Source: Cyprinodon diabolis (taxonomy: Eukaryota > Chordata > Actinopteri > Cyprinodontiformes > Cyprinodontidae). Taken from it: DNA of 64,000 nt. Positions within the stretch are counted from its first letter, which is position 1. Each line of letters begins with the position of its first letter. A program made the translations under genes and the position numbers. Shown here in pieces: positions 15,754 to 31,300 of the stretch. Under the pieces are notes generated by a model. It searched no databases, had not been told where the DNA came from, and worked only from the letters and a program-made list of their open reading frames with translations. The stretch lies in contig CM060064.1 in assembly GCA_030533445.1 (NCBI GenBank), positions 48,981,531-49,045,530 on the forward strand, read 5' to 3'.

Positions 15754-18700
15754 CATCCTCACTGCTTCTTCATCTTCCCTGCTTCATCATCTTCCCGGCT
15801 TCATCATCCTCACTGCTTCTTCATCCTCCCTGCTTCTTCATCCTCCCTGCTTCTTCATCTTCCCAGCTTCATCATCTTCCCTGCTTCATCATCCTCACTG
15901 CTTCTTCATCCTCACTGCTTCATCATCCTCACTGCTTCTTCATCCTCCCTGCTTCATCAACCTCCCTGCTTCTTCATCCTCACTGCTTCTTCATCCTCCC
16001 TGCTTCATCATCCTTTACTGCTTCTTCATCCTCCCTGCTTCATCATCCTGACTGCTTCTTCATCCTCCCTGCTTCATCATCCTCACTGCTTCTCCATCCT
16101 CACTGCTTTATCATCCTCACTGCTTCTTCATCCTCCCTGCTTCTTTATCCTCACTGCTTCTTCATCCTCACTGCTTCATCATCCTCCCTGCTTCTTCATC
16201 CTCCCTGCTTCATCATCCTCACTGCTTCTTCATCCTCCCTGCTTCATCATCCTCACTGCTTCTACATCCTCCCTGCTTCATCATCCTCACTGCTTCTTCA
16301 TCCTCCCTGCTTCATCATCCTCCCTGCTTCTTCATCCTCCCTGCTTCATCATCCTCACTGCTTCTTCATCCTCCCTGCTTCTTCATCCTTCCTGCTTCTT
16401 CATCCTCCCTGCTTCATCATCCTCACTGCTTCTTCATCCTCCCTACTTCTTCATCCTCCCTGCTTCTTCATCCTCACTGCTTCTTCATCTTCACTGCTTC
16501 TTCATCCTCACTGCTTCTTCATCCTCCCTGCTTCATCATCCTCACTGCTTCACCATCCTCACTGCTTCTTCATCCTCCCTGCTTCTTCATCCTCCCTGCT
16601 TCTTCATCCTCACTGCTTCTTCATCTTCCCTGCTTCTTCATCCTCACTGCTTCTTCATCCTCCCTGCTTCATCATCCTCACTGCTTCTTCATCCTCCCTG
16701 CTTCTTCATCCTCACTGCTTCTTCATCCTCCTTGCTTCATCATCTTCCCTGCTTCATCATCCTCACTGCTTCATCATCCTCCCTGCTTCTTCATCCTCCC
16801 TGCTTCATCATCCTCACTGCTTCTTCATCCTCCCTGCTTCTTCATCCTTCCTGCTTCTTCATCCTCCCTGCTTCATCATCCTCCCTAATTCTTCATCCTC
16901 CCTGCTTCTTCATCCTCACTGCTTCTTCATCTTCACTGCTTCTTCATCCTCACTGCTTCTTCATCCTCCCTGCTTCATCATCCTCACTGCTTCACCATCC
17001 TCATTGCTTCTTCATCCTCACTGCTTCATCAACCTCCCCGCTTCTTCATCCTCCCTGCTTCATCATCCTCCCTGCTTCTTCATCCTCCCTGCTTCTTCAT
17101 CCTCACTGCTTCATCATCCTCACTGCTTCTTCATCCTCCCTGCTTCATCATCCTCACTGCTTCTTCATCCTCCCTGCGTCTTCATCCTCCCTGCTTCATC
17201 ATCCTCCCTGCTTCATCATCCTCCCTGCTTCTTCATCCTCACTGCTTCTTCATCTTCCCTGCTTCATCATCTTCCCGGCTTCATCATCCTCACTGCTTCT
17301 TCATCCTCCCTGCTTCTTCATCCTCCCTGCTTCTTCATCTTCCCAGCTTCATCATCTTCCCTGCTTCATCATCCTCACTGCTTCTTCATCCTCACTGCTT
17401 CATCATCCTCACTGCTTCTTCATCCTCCCTGCTTCATCAACCTCCCTGCTTCTTCATCCTCACTGCTTCTTCATCCTCCCTGCTTCATCATCCTTTACTG
17501 CTTCTTCATCCTCCCTGCTTCATCATCCTGACTGCTTCTTCATCCTCCCTGCTTCATCATCCTCACTGCTTCTCCATCCTCACTGCTTTATCATCCTCAC
17601 TGCTTCTTTATCCTCACTGCTTCTTCATCCTCACTGCTTCATCATCCTCCCTGCTTCTTCATCCTCCCGGCTTCATCATCCTCACTGCTTCTTCATCCTC
17701 CCTGCTTCATCATCCTCACTGCTTCTACATCCTCCCTGCTTCATCATCCTCACTGCTTCTTCATCCTCCCTGCTTCATCATCCTCCCTGCTTCTTCATCC
17801 TCCCTGCTTCATCATCCTCACTGCTTCTTCATCCTTCCTGCTTCTTCATCCTCCCTGCTTCATCATCCTCACTGCTTCTTCATCCTCCCTACTTCTTCAT
17901 CCTCCCTGCTTCTTCATCCTCACTGCTTCTTCATCTTCACTGCTTCTTCATCCTCACTGCTTCTTCATCCTCCCTGCTTCATCATCCTCACTGCTTCACC
18001 ATCCTCACTGCTTCTTCATCCTCCCTGCTTCTTCATCCTCCCTGCTTCTTCATCCTCACTGCTTCTTCATCTTCCCTGCTTCTTCATCCTCACTGCTTCT
18101 TCATCCTCCCTGCTTCATCATCCTCACTGCTTCTTCATCCTCCCTGCTTCTTCATCCTCACTGCTTCTTCATCCTCCTTGCTTCATCATCTTCCCTGCTT
18201 CATCATCCTCACTGCTTCATCATCCTCACTGCTTCTTCATCTTCCCCGCTTCTTCATCCTCACTGCTTCATCTTCCTCATTGCTTCTTCATCCTCACTGC
18301 TTCATCTTCCTCACTGCTTCATCTTCCTCCCTGCTTCTTCATCCTCACTGCATCATCATCATCACTGCTTCTTCATCTTCCCTGCTTCATCATCCTCCCT
18401 GCTTCATCATCCTCACTGCTTCTTCATCCTCCCTGCTTCATCATCCTCACTGCTTCTTCATCCTCCCTGCTTCATCATCCTCACTGCTTCATCATCCTCA
18501 CTGCTTCATCATCCTCCCTGCTTCTTCATCCTCCCTGCTTCTTTATCCTCACTGCTTCTTCATCCTCCCTGCTTCATCATCTTCACTGCTTCTTCATCCT
18601 CACTGCTTCATCTTCCTCACTGCTTCATCTTCCTCACTGCTTCTTCATCTTCCTCACTGCTTCATCTTCCTCCCTGCTTCTTCATCCTCACTGCTTCATC

Positions 18701-21700
18701 TTCCTCATTGCTTCTTCATCCTCACTGCTTCATCAACCTCCCCGCTTCTTCATCCTCCCTGCTTCTTCATCCTCCCTGCTTCTTCATCCTCACTGCTTCA
18801 TCATCCTCACTGCTTCTTCATCCTCCCTGCTTCATCATCCTCACTGCTTCTCCATCCTCCCTGCGTCTTCATCCTCCCTGCTTCATCATCCTCCCTGCTT
18901 CATCATCCTCCCTGCTTCTTCATCCTCACTGCTTCTTCATCTTCCCTGCTTCATCATCTTCCCGGCTTCATCATCCTCACTGCTTCTTCATCCTCCCTGC
19001 TTCTTCATCCTCCCTGCTTCTTCATCTTCCCAGCTTCATCATCTTCCCTGCTTCATCATCCTCACTGCTTCTTCATCCTCACTGCTTCATCATCCTCACT
19101 GCTTCTTCATCCTCCCTGCTTCATCAACCTCCCTGCTTCTTCATCCTCACTGCTTCTTCATCCTCCCTGCTTCTTCATCCTCCCTGCTTCTTCATCCTCA
19201 CTGCTTCATCATCCTCACTGCTTCTTCATCTTCCCTGCTTCATCATCCTCCCTGCTTCATCATCCTCCCTGCTTCTTAGTCCTCCCTGCTTTATATCATC
19301 CCTGCTTCATCATCCTCACTGCTTCATCATCCTCACTGCTTCTTCATCCTCACTGCTTCATCATCCTCACTGCTTCATCATCCTCACTGCTTCTTCATCC
19401 TCCCTGCCTCATCATCCTCACTGCTTCATCATCCTCACTGCTTCTTCATCCTCCCTGCTTCATCATCTTCACTGCTTCTTCATCCTCACTGCTTCTTCAT
19501 CTTCCCTGCTTCATCATCCTCACTACTTCATCATCCTCACTGCTTCTTCATCCTCCCTGCTTCATCATCCTCCCTGCTTCATCATCCTCCCTGCTTCTTC
19601 ATCCTCCCTGCTTCTTCATCCTCACTGCTTCATAATCCTCAATGCTTCTTCATCCTCCCTGCTTCTTCATCCTCCCTGCTTCTTCATCCTCGCTGCTTCA
19701 TCATCCTCCCTGCTTCTTCATCCTCCCTGCTTCATCATCCTCACTGCTTCTTCATCCTCCCTGCTTCATCATCCTCCCTGCTTCTTCATCCTCCCTGCTT
19801 CTTCATCCTCCCTGCTTCATCATCCTCCCTGCTTCTTCATCCTCCCTGCTTTATATCATCTCTGCTTCATCATCCTCCCCGCTTCTTCATCCTCCCCGCT
19901 TCTTCATCCTCACTGCTTCATCTTCCTCATTGCTTCTTCATCCTCACTGCTTCATCTTCCTCACTGCTTCATCTTCCTCCCTGCTTCTTCATCCTCACTG
20001 CTTCATCATCATCACTGCTTCTTCATCTTCCCTGCTTCATCATCCTCACTGCTTCTTCATCCTCCCTGCTTCATCATCCTCCCTGCTTCATCATCCTCAC
20101 AGCTTCTTCATCCTCCCTGCTTCATCATCCTCACTGCTTCTTCATCCTCCCTGCTTCATCATCCTCACTGCTTCATCATCCTCACTGCTTCTTCATCCTC
20201 CCTGCTTCATCATCCTCACTGCTTCATCATCCTTCCTGCTTCTTCATCCTCCCTGCTTTATATCATCCCTGCTTCATCATCCTCCCCGCTTCTTCATCCT
20301 CCCCGCTTCTTCATCCTCACTGCTTCATCTTCCTCATTGCTTCTTCATCCTCACTGCTTCATCTTCCTCACTGCTTCATCTTCCTCCCTGCTTCTTCATC
20401 CTCACTGCATCATCATCATCACTGCTTCTTCATCTTCCCTGCTTCATCATCCTCACTGCTTCTTCATCCTCCCTGCTTCATCATCCTCACTGCTTCTTCA
20501 TCCTCCCTGCTTCATCATCCTCACTGCTTCTTCATCCTCCCTGCTTCATCATCCTCACTGCTTCATCATCCTCACTGCTTCATCATCCTCCCTGCTTCTT
20601 CATCCTCCCTGCTTCTTTATCCTCACTGCTTCTTCATCCTCCCTGCTTCATCATCTTCACTGCTTCTTCATCCTCACTGCTTCATCTTCCTCACTGCTTC
20701 ATCTTCCTCACTGCTTCATCTTCCTCACTGCTTCTTCACCCTCCCTGCTTCATCATCCTCACTGCTTCATCATCCTCACTGCTTCTTCATCCTCCCTGCT
20801 TCTTCATCCTCACCGCTTCATCATCCTCACTGCTTCATCATCCTCACCGCTTCATCATCCTCACTGCTTCTTCATCTTCCCTGTTTCATCATCCTCCCTG
20901 CTTCTTCATCCTCCCTGCTTCATCATCCTCACTGCTTCCTCATCCTCACTGCTTCATCATCCTCACTGCTTCATCTTCCTCCCTGCTTCCTCATCCTCCC
21001 TGCTTCTTCATCCTCACTGCTTCTTCATCTTCCCTTCTTCATCATCTTCCCTGCTTCATCATCCTCACTGCTTCTTCATCCTCACTGCTTCATCATCCTC
21101 ACTGCTTCTTCATCTTCCCTGCTTCATCATCCTCACTGCTTCTTCATCCTCACTAATTCATCATCCTCACTGCTTCTTCATCTTCCCTGCTTCATCATCC
21201 TCACTGCTTCATCATCCTCACTGCTTCTTCATCTTCCTCACTGCTTCATCTTCCTCCCTGCTTCTTCATCCTCACTGCTTCATCTTCCTCATTGCTTCTT
21301 CATCCTCACTGCTTCATCAACCTCCCCGCTTCTTCATCCTCCCTGCTTCTTCATCCTCCCTGCTTCTTCATCCTCACTGCTTCATCATCCTCACTGCTTC
21401 TTCATCCTCCCTGCTTCATCATCCTCACTGCTTCTTCATCCTCCCTGCGTCTTCATCCTCCCTGCTTCATCATCCTCCCTGCTTCATCATCCTCCCTGCT
21501 TCTTCATCCTCACTGCTTCTTCATCTTCCCTGCTTCATCATCTTCCCGGCTTCATCATCCTCACTGCTTCTTCATCCTCCCTGCTTTTTCATCCTCCCTG
21601 CTTCTTCATCTTCCCAGCTTCATCATCTTCCCTGCTTCATCATCCTCACTGCTTCTTCATCCTCACTGCTTCATCATCCTCACTGCTTCTTCATCCTCCC

Positions 21701-24700
21701 TGCTTCATCAACCTCCCTGCTTCTTCATCCTCACTGCTTCTTCATCCTCCCTGCTTCATCATCCTTTACTGCTTCTTCATCCTCCCTGCTTCATCATCCT
21801 GACTGCTTCTTCATCCTCCCTGCTTCTTCATCCTCCCTGCTTCATCATCCTCACTGCTTCTCCATCCTCACTGCTTTATCATCCTCACTGCTTCTTCATC
21901 CTCCCTGCTTCTTTATCCTCACTGCTTCTTCATCCTCACTGCTTCATCATCCTCCCTGCTTCTTCATCCTCCCTGCTTCATCATCCTCACTGCTTCTTCA
22001 TCCTCCCTGCTTCATCATCCTCACTGCTTCTACATCCTCCCTGCTTCATCATCCTCACTGCTTCTTCATCCTCCCTGCTTCATCATCCTCCCTGCTTCTT
22101 CATCCTCCCTGCTTCATCATCCTCACTGCTTCTTCATCCTCCCTGCTTCTTCATCCTTCCTGCTTCTTCATCCTCCCTGCTTCATCATCCTCACTGCTTC
22201 TTCATCCTCCCTACTTCTTCATCCTCCCTGCTTCTTCATCCTCACTGCTTCTTCATCTTCACTGCTTCTTCATCCTCACTGCTTCTTCATCCTCCCTGCT
22301 TCATCATCCTCACTGCTTCACCATCCTCACTGCTTCTTCATCCTCCCTGCTTCTTCATCCTCCCTGCTTCTTCATCCTCACTGCTTCTTCATCTTCCCTG
22401 CTTCTTCATCCTCACTGCTTCTTCATCCTCCCTGCTTCATCATCCTCACTGCTTCTTCATCCTCCCTGCTTCTTCATCCTCACTGCTTCTTCATCCTCCT
22501 TGCTTCATCATCTTCCCTGCTTCATCATCCTCACTGCTTCATCATCCTCACTGCTTCTTCATCTTCCCTGCTTCATCATCCTCACTGCTTCTTTATCCTC
22601 ACTGCTTCATCATCCTCACTGCCTCTTCATCCTCCCTGCTTCATCATCTTCACTGCTTCTTCATCCTCACTGCTTCATCTTCCTCATTGCTTCTTCATCC
22701 TCACTGCTTCATCTTCCTCACTGCTTCATCTTCCTCCCTGCTTCTTCATCCTCACTGCTTCATCATCATCACTGCTTCTTCATCTTCCCTGCTTCATCAT
22801 CCTCACTGCTTCTTCATCCTCCCTGCTTCATCATCCTCCCTGCTTCATCATCCTCACAGCTTCTTCATCCTCCCTGCTTCATCATCCTCACTGCTTCTTC
22901 ATCCTCCCTGCTTCATCATCCTCACTGCTTCATCATCCTCACTGCTTCTTCATCCTCCCTGCTTCATCATCCTCACTGCTTCATCATCCTTCCTGCTTCT
23001 TCATCCTCCATGCTTTATATCATCCCTGCTTCATCATCCTCCCCGCTTCTTCATCCTCCCCGCTTCTTCATCCTCACTGCTTCATCTTCCTCATTGCTTC
23101 TTCATCCTCACTGCTTCATCTTCCTCACTGCTTCATCTTCCTCCCTGCTTCTTCATCCTCACTGCATCATCATCATCACTGCTTCTTCATCTTCCCTGCT
23201 TCATCATCCTCACTGCTTCTTCATCCTCCCTGCTTCATCATCCTCCCTGCTTCATCATCCTCACTGCTTCTTCATCCTCCCTGCTTCATCATCCTCACTG
23301 CTTCTTCATCCTCCCTGCTTCATCATCCTCACTGCTTCATCATCCTCACTGCTTCATCATCCTCCCTGCTTCTTCATCCTCCCTGCCTCTTTATCCTCAC
23401 TGCTTCTTCATCCTCCCTGCTTCATCATCTTCACTGCTTCTTCATCCTCACTGCTTCATCTTCCTCACTGCTTCATCTTCCTCACTGCTTCATCTTCCTC
23501 ACTGCTTTATCATCCTCACTGCTTCTTCACCCTCCCTGCTTCATCATCCTCACTGCTTCATCATCCTCACTGCTTCTTCATCCTCCCTGCTTCTTCATCC
23601 TCACCGCTTCATCATCCTCACTGCTTCATCATCCTCACTGCTTCATCATCCTCACCGCTTCATCATCCTCACTGCTTCTTCATCTTCCCTGTTTCATCAT
23701 CCTCCCTGCTTCTTCATCCTCCCTGCTTCATCATCCTCACTGCTTCCTCATCCTCACTGCTTCATCATCCTCACTGCTTCATCTTCCTCCCTGCTTCCTC
23801 ATCCTCCCTGCTTCTTCATCCTCACTGCTTCTTCATCTTCCCTTCTTCATCATCTTCCCTGCTTCATCATCCTCACTGCTTCTTCATCCTCACTGCTTCA
23901 TCATCCTCACTGCTTCTTCATCTTCCCTGCTTCATCATCCTCACTGCTTCTTCATCCTCACTAATTCATCATCCTCACTGCTTCTTCATCTTCCCTGCTT
24001 CATCATCCTCACTGCTTCATCATCCTCACTGCTTCTTCATCTTCCTCACTGCTTCATCTTCCTCCCTGCTTCTTCATCCTCACTGCTTCATCTTCCTCAT
24101 TGCTTCTTCATCCTCACTGCTTCATCAACCTCCCCGCTTCTTCATCCTCCCTGCTTCATCATCCTCCCTGCTTCTTCATCCTCCCTGCTTCTTCATCCTC
24201 ACTGCTTCATCATCCTCACTGCTTCTTCATCCTCCCTGCTTCATCATCCTCACTGCTTCTTCATCCTCCCTGCGTCTTCATCCTCCCTGCTTCATCATCC
24301 TCCCTGCTTCATCATCCTCCCTGCTTCATCATCCTCCCTGCTTCTTCATCCTCACTGCTTCTTCATCTTCCCTGCTTCATCATCTTCCCGGCTTCATCAT
24401 CCTCACTGCTTCTTCATCCTCCCTGCTTCTTCATCCTCCCTGCTTCTTCATCTTCCCAGCTTCATCATCTTCCCTGCTTCATCATCCTCACTGCTTCTTC
24501 ATCCTCACTGCTTCATCATCCTCACTGCTTCTTCATCCTCCCTGCTTCATCAACCTCCCTGCTTCTTCATCCTCACTGCTTCTTCATCCTCCCTGCTTCA
24601 TCATCCTTTACTGCTTCTTCATCCTCCCTGCTTCATCATCCTGACTGCTTCTTCATCCTCCCTGCTTCTTCATCCTCCCTGCTTCATCATCCTCACTGCT

Positions 24701-24899
24701 TCTCCATCCTCACTGCTTTATCATCCTCACTGCTTCTTCATCCTCCCTGCTTCTTTATCCTCACTGCTTCTTCATCCTCACTGCTTCATCATCCTCCCTG
24801 CTTCTTCATCCTCCCTGCTTCATCATCCTCACTGCTTCTTCATCCTCCCTGCTTCATCATCCTCACTGCTTCTACATCCTCCCTGCTTCATCATCCTCA

Positions 24900-27800
24900 C
24901 TGCTTCTTCATCCTCCCTGCTTCATCATCCTCCCTGCTTCTTCATCCTCCCTGCTTCATCATCCTCACTGCTTCTTCATCCTCCCTGCTTCTTCATCCTT
25001 CCTGCTTCTTCATCCTCCCTGCTTCATCATCCTCACTGCTTCTTCATCCTCCCTACTTCTTCATCCTCCCTGCTTCTTCATCCTCACTGCTTCTTCATCT
25101 TCACTGCTTCTTCATCCTCACTGCTTCTTCATCCTCCCTGCTTCATCATCCTCACTGCTTCACCATCCTCACTGCTTCTTCATCCTCCCTGCTTCTTCAT
25201 CCTCCCTGCTTCTTCATCCTCACTGCTTCTTCATCTTCCCTGCTTCTTCATCCTCACTGCTTCTTCATCCTCCCTGCTTCATCATCCTCACTGCTTCTTC
25301 ATCCTCCCTGCTTCTTCATCCTCACTGCTTCTTCATCCTCCTTGCTTCATCATCTTCCCTGCTTCATCATCCTCACTGCTTCATCATCCTCCCTGCTTCT
25401 TCATCCTCCCTGCTTCATCATCCTCACTGCTTCTTCATCCTCCCTGCTTCTTCATCCTTCCTGCTTCTTCATCCTCCCTGCTTCATCATCCTCCCTACTT
25501 CTTCATCCTCCCTGCTTCTTCATCCTCACTGCTTCTTCATCTTCACTGCTTCTTCATCCTCACTGCTTCTTCATCCTCCCTGCTTCATCATCCTCACTGC
25601 TTCACCATCCTCATTGCTTCTTCATCCTCACTGCTTCATCAACCTCCCCGCTTCTTCATCCTCCCTGCTTCATCATCTTCCCTGCTTCTTCATCCTCCCT
25701 GCTTCTTCATCCTCACTGCTTCATCATCCTCACTGCTTCTTCATCCTCCCTGCTTCATCATCCTCACTGCTTCTTCATCCTCCCTGCGTCTTCATCCTCC
25801 CTGCTTCATCATCCTCCCTGCTTCATCATCCTCCCTGCTTCTTCATCCTCACTGCTTCTTCATCTTCCCTGCTTCATCATCTTCCCGGCTTCATCATCCT
25901 CACTGCTTCTTCATCCTCCCTGCTTCTTCATCCTCCCTGCTTCTTCATCTTCCCAGCTTCATCATCTTCCCTGCTTCATCATCCTCACTGCTTCTTCATC
26001 CTCACTGCTTCATCATCCTCACTGCTTCTTCATCCTCCCTGCTTCATCAACCTCCCTGCTTCTTCATCCTCACTGCTTCTTCATCCTCCCTGCTTCATCA
26101 TCCTTTACTGCTTCTTCATCCTCCCTGCTTCATCATCCTGACTGCTTCTTCATCCTCCCTGCTTCATCATCCTCACTGCTTCTCCATCCTCACTGCTTTA
26201 TCATCCTCACTGCTTCTTCATCCTCCCTGCTTCTTTATCCTCACTGCTTCTTCATCCTCACTGCTTCATCATCCTCCCTGCTTCTTCATCCTCCCGGCTT
26301 CATCATCCTCACTGCTTCTTCATCCTCCCTGCTTCATCATCCTCACTGCTTCTACATCCTCCCTGCTTCATCATCCTCACTGCTTCTTCATCCTCCCTGC
26401 TTCATCATCCTCCCTGCTTCTTCATCCTCCCTGCTTCATCATCCTCACTGCTTCTTCATCCTTCCTGCTTCTTCATCCTCCCTGCTTCATCATCCTCACT
26501 GCTTCTTCATCCTCCCTACTTCTTCATCCTCCCTGCTTCTTCATCCTCACTGCTTCTTCATCTTCACTGCTTCTTCATCCTCACTGCTTCTTCATCCTCC
26601 CTGCTTCATCATCCTCACTGCTTCACCATCCTCACTGCTTCATCATCCTCCCTGCTTCTTCATCCTCCCTGCTTCATCATCCTCACTGCTTCTTCATCCT
26701 CCCTGCTTCTTCATCCTTCCTGCTTCTTCATCCTCCCTGCTTCATCATCCTCACTGCTTCTTCATCCTCCCTACTTCTTCATCCTCCCTGCTTCTTCATC
26801 CTCACTGCTTCTTCATCTTCACTGCTTCTTCATCCTCACTGCTTCTTCATCCTCCCTGCTTCATCATCCTCACTGCTTCACCATCCTCACTGCTTCTTCA
26901 TCCTCCCTGCTTCTTCATCCTCCCTGCTTCTTCATCCTCACTGCTTCTTCATCTTCCCTGCTTCTTCATCCTCACTGCTTCTTCATCCTCCCTGCTTCAT
27001 CATCCTCACTGCTTCTTCATCCTCCCTGCTTCTTCATCCTCACTGCTTCTTCATCCTCCTTGCTTCATCATCTTCCCTGCTTCATCATCCTCACTGCTTC
27101 ATCATCCTCCCTGCTTCTTCATCCTCCCTGCTTCATCATCCTCACTGCTTCTTCATCCTCCCTGCTTCTTCATCCTTCCTGCTTCTTCATCCTCCCTGCT
27201 TCATCATCCTCCCTACTTCTTCATCCTCCCTGCTTCTTCATCCTCACTGCTTCTTCATCTTCACTGCTTCTTCATCCTCACTGCTTCTTCATCCTCCCTG
27301 CTTCATCATCCTCACTGCTTCACCATCCTCATTGCTTCTTCATCCTCACTGCTTCATCAACCTCCCCGCTTCTTCATCCTCCCTGCTTCATCATCCTCCC
27401 TGCTTCTTCATCCTCCCTGCTTCTTCATCCTCACTGCTTCATCATCCTCACTGCTTCTTCATCCTCCCTGCTTCATCATCCTCACTGCTTCTTCATCCTC
27501 CCTGCGTCTTCATCCTCCCTGCTTCATCATCCTCCCTGCTTCATCATCCTCCCTGCTTCTTCATCCTCACTGCTTCTTCATCTTCCCTGCTTCATCATCT
27601 TCCCGGCTTCATCATCCTCACTGCTTCTTCATCCTCCCTGCTTCTTCATCCTCCCTGCTTCTTCATCTTCCCAGCTTCATCATCTTCCCTGCTTCATCAT
27701 CCTCACTGCTTCTTCATCCTCACTGCTTCATCATCCTCACTGCTTCTTCATCCTCCCTGCTTCATCAACCTCCCTGCTTCTTCATCCTCACTGCTTCTTC

Positions 27801-28350
27801 ATCCTCCCTGCTTCATCATCCTTTACTGCTTCTTCATCCTCCCTGCTTCATCATCCTGACTGCTTCTTCATCCTCCCTGCTTCATCATCCTCACTGCTTC
27901 TCCATCCTCACTGCTTTATCATCCTCACTGCTTCTTCATCCTCCCTGCTTCTTTATCCTCACTGCTTCTTCATCCTCACTGCTTCATCATCCTCCCTGCT
28001 TCTTCATCCTCCCGGCTTCATCATCCTCACTGCTTCTTCATCCTCCCTGCTTCATCATCCTCACTGCTTCTACATCCTCCCTGCTTCATCATCCTCACTG
28101 CTTCTTCATCCTCCCTGCTTCATCATCCTCCCTGCTTCTTCATCCTCCCTGCTTCATCATCCTCACTGCTTCTTCATCCTTCCTGCTTCTTCATCCTCCC
28201 TGCTTCATCATCCTCACTGCTTCTTCATCCTCCCTACTTCTTCATCCTCCCTGCTTCTTCATCCTCACTGCTTCTTCATCTTCACTGCTTCTTCATCCTC
28301 ACTGCTTCTTCATCCTCCCTGCTTCATCATCCTCACTGCTTCACCATCCT
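24900..28350. repeat. Higher-order repeat with 1718-bp offset inside the giant array
   Basis: Landmarks recur 1718 bases apart: CTTCCCGGCT at 25881 and 27599, the ATTGCTTCTTC/CATCAACCTCCCCGC block at about 25614 and 27332, and CTTGCTTCATCATCTTCC at about 25340 and 27058. The match fails near 26636/28354. Related but not equally spaced copies of the same landmark block occur at about 24384, 30578, 32772 and 35987. 1718 is 101 units plus one base. Confidence 0.75.
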
Positions 28351-31300
28351 CACTGCTTCTTCATCCTCCCTGCTTCTTCATCCTCCCTGCTTCTTCATCC
28401 TCACTGCTTCTTCATCTTCCCTGCTTCTTCATCCTCACTGCTTCTTCATCCTCCCTGCTTCATCATCCTCACTGCTTCTTCATCCTCCCTGCTTCTTCAT
28501 CCTCACTGCTTCTTCATCCTCCTTGCTTCATCATCTTCCCTGCTTCATCATCCTCACTGCTTCATCATCCTCACTGCTTCTTCATCTTCCCCGCTTCTTC
28601 ATCCTCACTGCTTCATCTTCCTCATTGCTTCTTCATCCTCACTGCTTCATCTTCCTCACTGCTTCATCTTCCTCCCTGCTTCTTCCTCCTCACTGCATCA
28701 TCATCATCACTGCTTCTTCATCTTCCCTGCTTCATCATCCTCCCTGCTTCATCATCCTCACTGCTTCTTCATCCTCCCTGCTTCATCATCCTCACTGCTT
28801 CTTCATCCTCCCTGCGTCATCATACTCACTGCTTCATCATCCTCACTGCTTCATCATCCTCCCTGCTTCTTCATCCTCCCTGCTTCTTTATCCTCACTGC
28901 TTCTTCATCCTCCCTGCTTCATCATCTTCACTGCTTCTTCATCCTCACTGCTTCATCTTCCTCACTGCTTCATCTTCCTCACTGCTTCATCTTCCTCACT
29001 GCTTTATCATCCTCACTGCTTCTTCACCCTCCCTGCTTCATCATCCTCACTGCTTCATCATCCTCACTGCTTCTTCATCCTCCCTGCTTCTTCATCCTCA
29101 CCGCTTCATCATCCTCACTGCTTCATCATCCTCACTGCTTCATCATCCTCACCGCTTCATCATCCTCACTGCTTCTTCATCTTCCCTGTTTCATCATCCT
29201 CCCTGCTTCTTCATCCTCCCTGCTTCATCATCCTCACTGCTTCCTCATCCTCACTGCTTCATCATCCTCACTGCTTCATCTTCCTCCCTGCTTCCTCATC
29301 CTCCCTGCTTCTTCATCCTCACTGCTTCTTCATCTTCCCTTCTTCATCATCTTCCCTGCTTCATCATCCTCACTGCTTCTTCATCCTCACTGCTTCATCA
29401 TCCTCACTGCTTCTTCATCTTCCCTGCTTCATCATCCTCACTGCTTCTTCATCCTCACTAATTCATCATCCTCACTGCTTCTTCATCTTCCCTGCTTCAT
29501 CATCCTCACTGCTTCATCATCCTCACTGCTTCTTCATCTTCCTCACTGCTTCATCTTCCTCCCTGCTTCTTCATCCTCACTGCTTCATCTTCCTCATTGC
29601 TTCTTCATCCTCACTGCTTCATCATCCTCCCTGCTTCTTCATCCTCCCTGCTTCATCATCCTCACTGCTTCTTCATCCTCCCTGCTTCTTCATCCTTCCT
29701 GCTTCTTCATCCTCCCTGCTTCATCATCCTCACTGCTTCTTCATCCTCCCTACTTCTTCATCCTCCCTGCTTCTTCATCCTCACTGCTTCTTCATCTTCA
29801 CTGCTTCTTCATCCTCACTGCTTCTTCATCCTCCCTGCTTCATCATCCTCACTGCTTCACCATCCTCACTGCTTCTTCATCCTCCCTGCTTCTTCATCCT
29901 CCCTGCTTCTTCATCCTCACTGCTTCTTCATCTTCCCTGCTTCTTCATCCTCACTGCTTCTTCATCCTCCCTGCTTCATCATCCTCACTGCTTCTTCATC
30001 CTCCCTGCTTCTTCATCCTCACTGCTTCTTCATCCTCCTTGCTTCATCATCTTCCCTGCTTCATCATCCTCACTGCTTCATCATCCTCCCTGCTTCTTCA
30101 TCCTCCCTGCTTCATCATCCTCACTGCTTCTTCATCCTCCCTGCTTCTTCATCCTTCCTGCTTCTTCATCCTCCCTGCTTCATCATCCTCCCTACTTCTT
30201 CATCCTCCCTGCTTCTTCATCCTCACTGCTTCTTCATCTTCACTGCTTCTTCATCCTCACTGCTTCTTCATCCTCCCTGCTTCATCATCCTCACTGCTTC
30301 ACCATCCTCATTGCTTCTTCATCCTCACTGCTTCATCAACCTCCCCGCTTCTTCATCCTCCCTGCTTCATCATCCTCCCTGCTTCTTCATCCTCCCTGCT
30401 TCTTCATCCTCACTGCTTCATCATCCTCACTGCTTCTTCATCCTCCCTGCTTCATCATCCTCACTGCTTCTTCATCCTCCCTGCGTCTTCATCCTCCCTG
30501 CTTCATCATCCTCCCTGCTTCATCATCCTCCCTGCTTCTTCATCCTCACTGCTTCTTCATCTTCCCTGCTTCATCATCTTCCCGGCTTCATCATCCTCAC
30601 TGCTTCTTCATCCTCCCTGCTTCTTCATCCTCCCTGCTTCTTCATCTTCCCAGCTTCATCATCTTCCCTGCTTCATCATCCTCACTGCTTCTTCATCCTC
30701 ACTGCTTCATCATCCTCACTGCTTCTTCATCCTCCCTGCTTCATCAACCTCCCTGCTTCTTCATCCTCACTGCTTCTTCATCCTCCCTGCTTCATCATCC
30801 TTTACTGCTTCTTCATCCTCCCTGCTTCATCATCCTGACTGCTTCTTCATCCTCCCTGCTTCTTCATCCTCCCTGCTTCATCATCCTCACTGCTTCTCCA
30901 TCCTCACTGCTTTATCATCCTCACTGCTTCTTCATCCTCCCTGCTTCTTTATCCTCACTGCTTCTTCATCCTCACTGCTTCATCATCCTCCCTGCTTCTT
31001 CATCCTCCCGGCTTCATCATCCTCACTGCTTCTTCATCCTCCCTGCTTCATCATCCTCACTGCTTCTACATCCTCCCTGCTTCATCATCCTCACTGCTTC
31101 TTCATCCTCCCTGCTTCATCATCCTCCCTGCTTCTTCATCCTCCCTGCTTCATCATCCTCACTGCTTCTTCATCCTTCCTGCTTCTTCATCCTCCCTGCT
31201 TCATCATCCTCACTGCTTCTTCATCCTCCCTACTTCTTCATCCTCCCTGCTTCTTCATCCTCACTGCTTCTTCATCTTCACTGCTTCTTCATCCTCACTG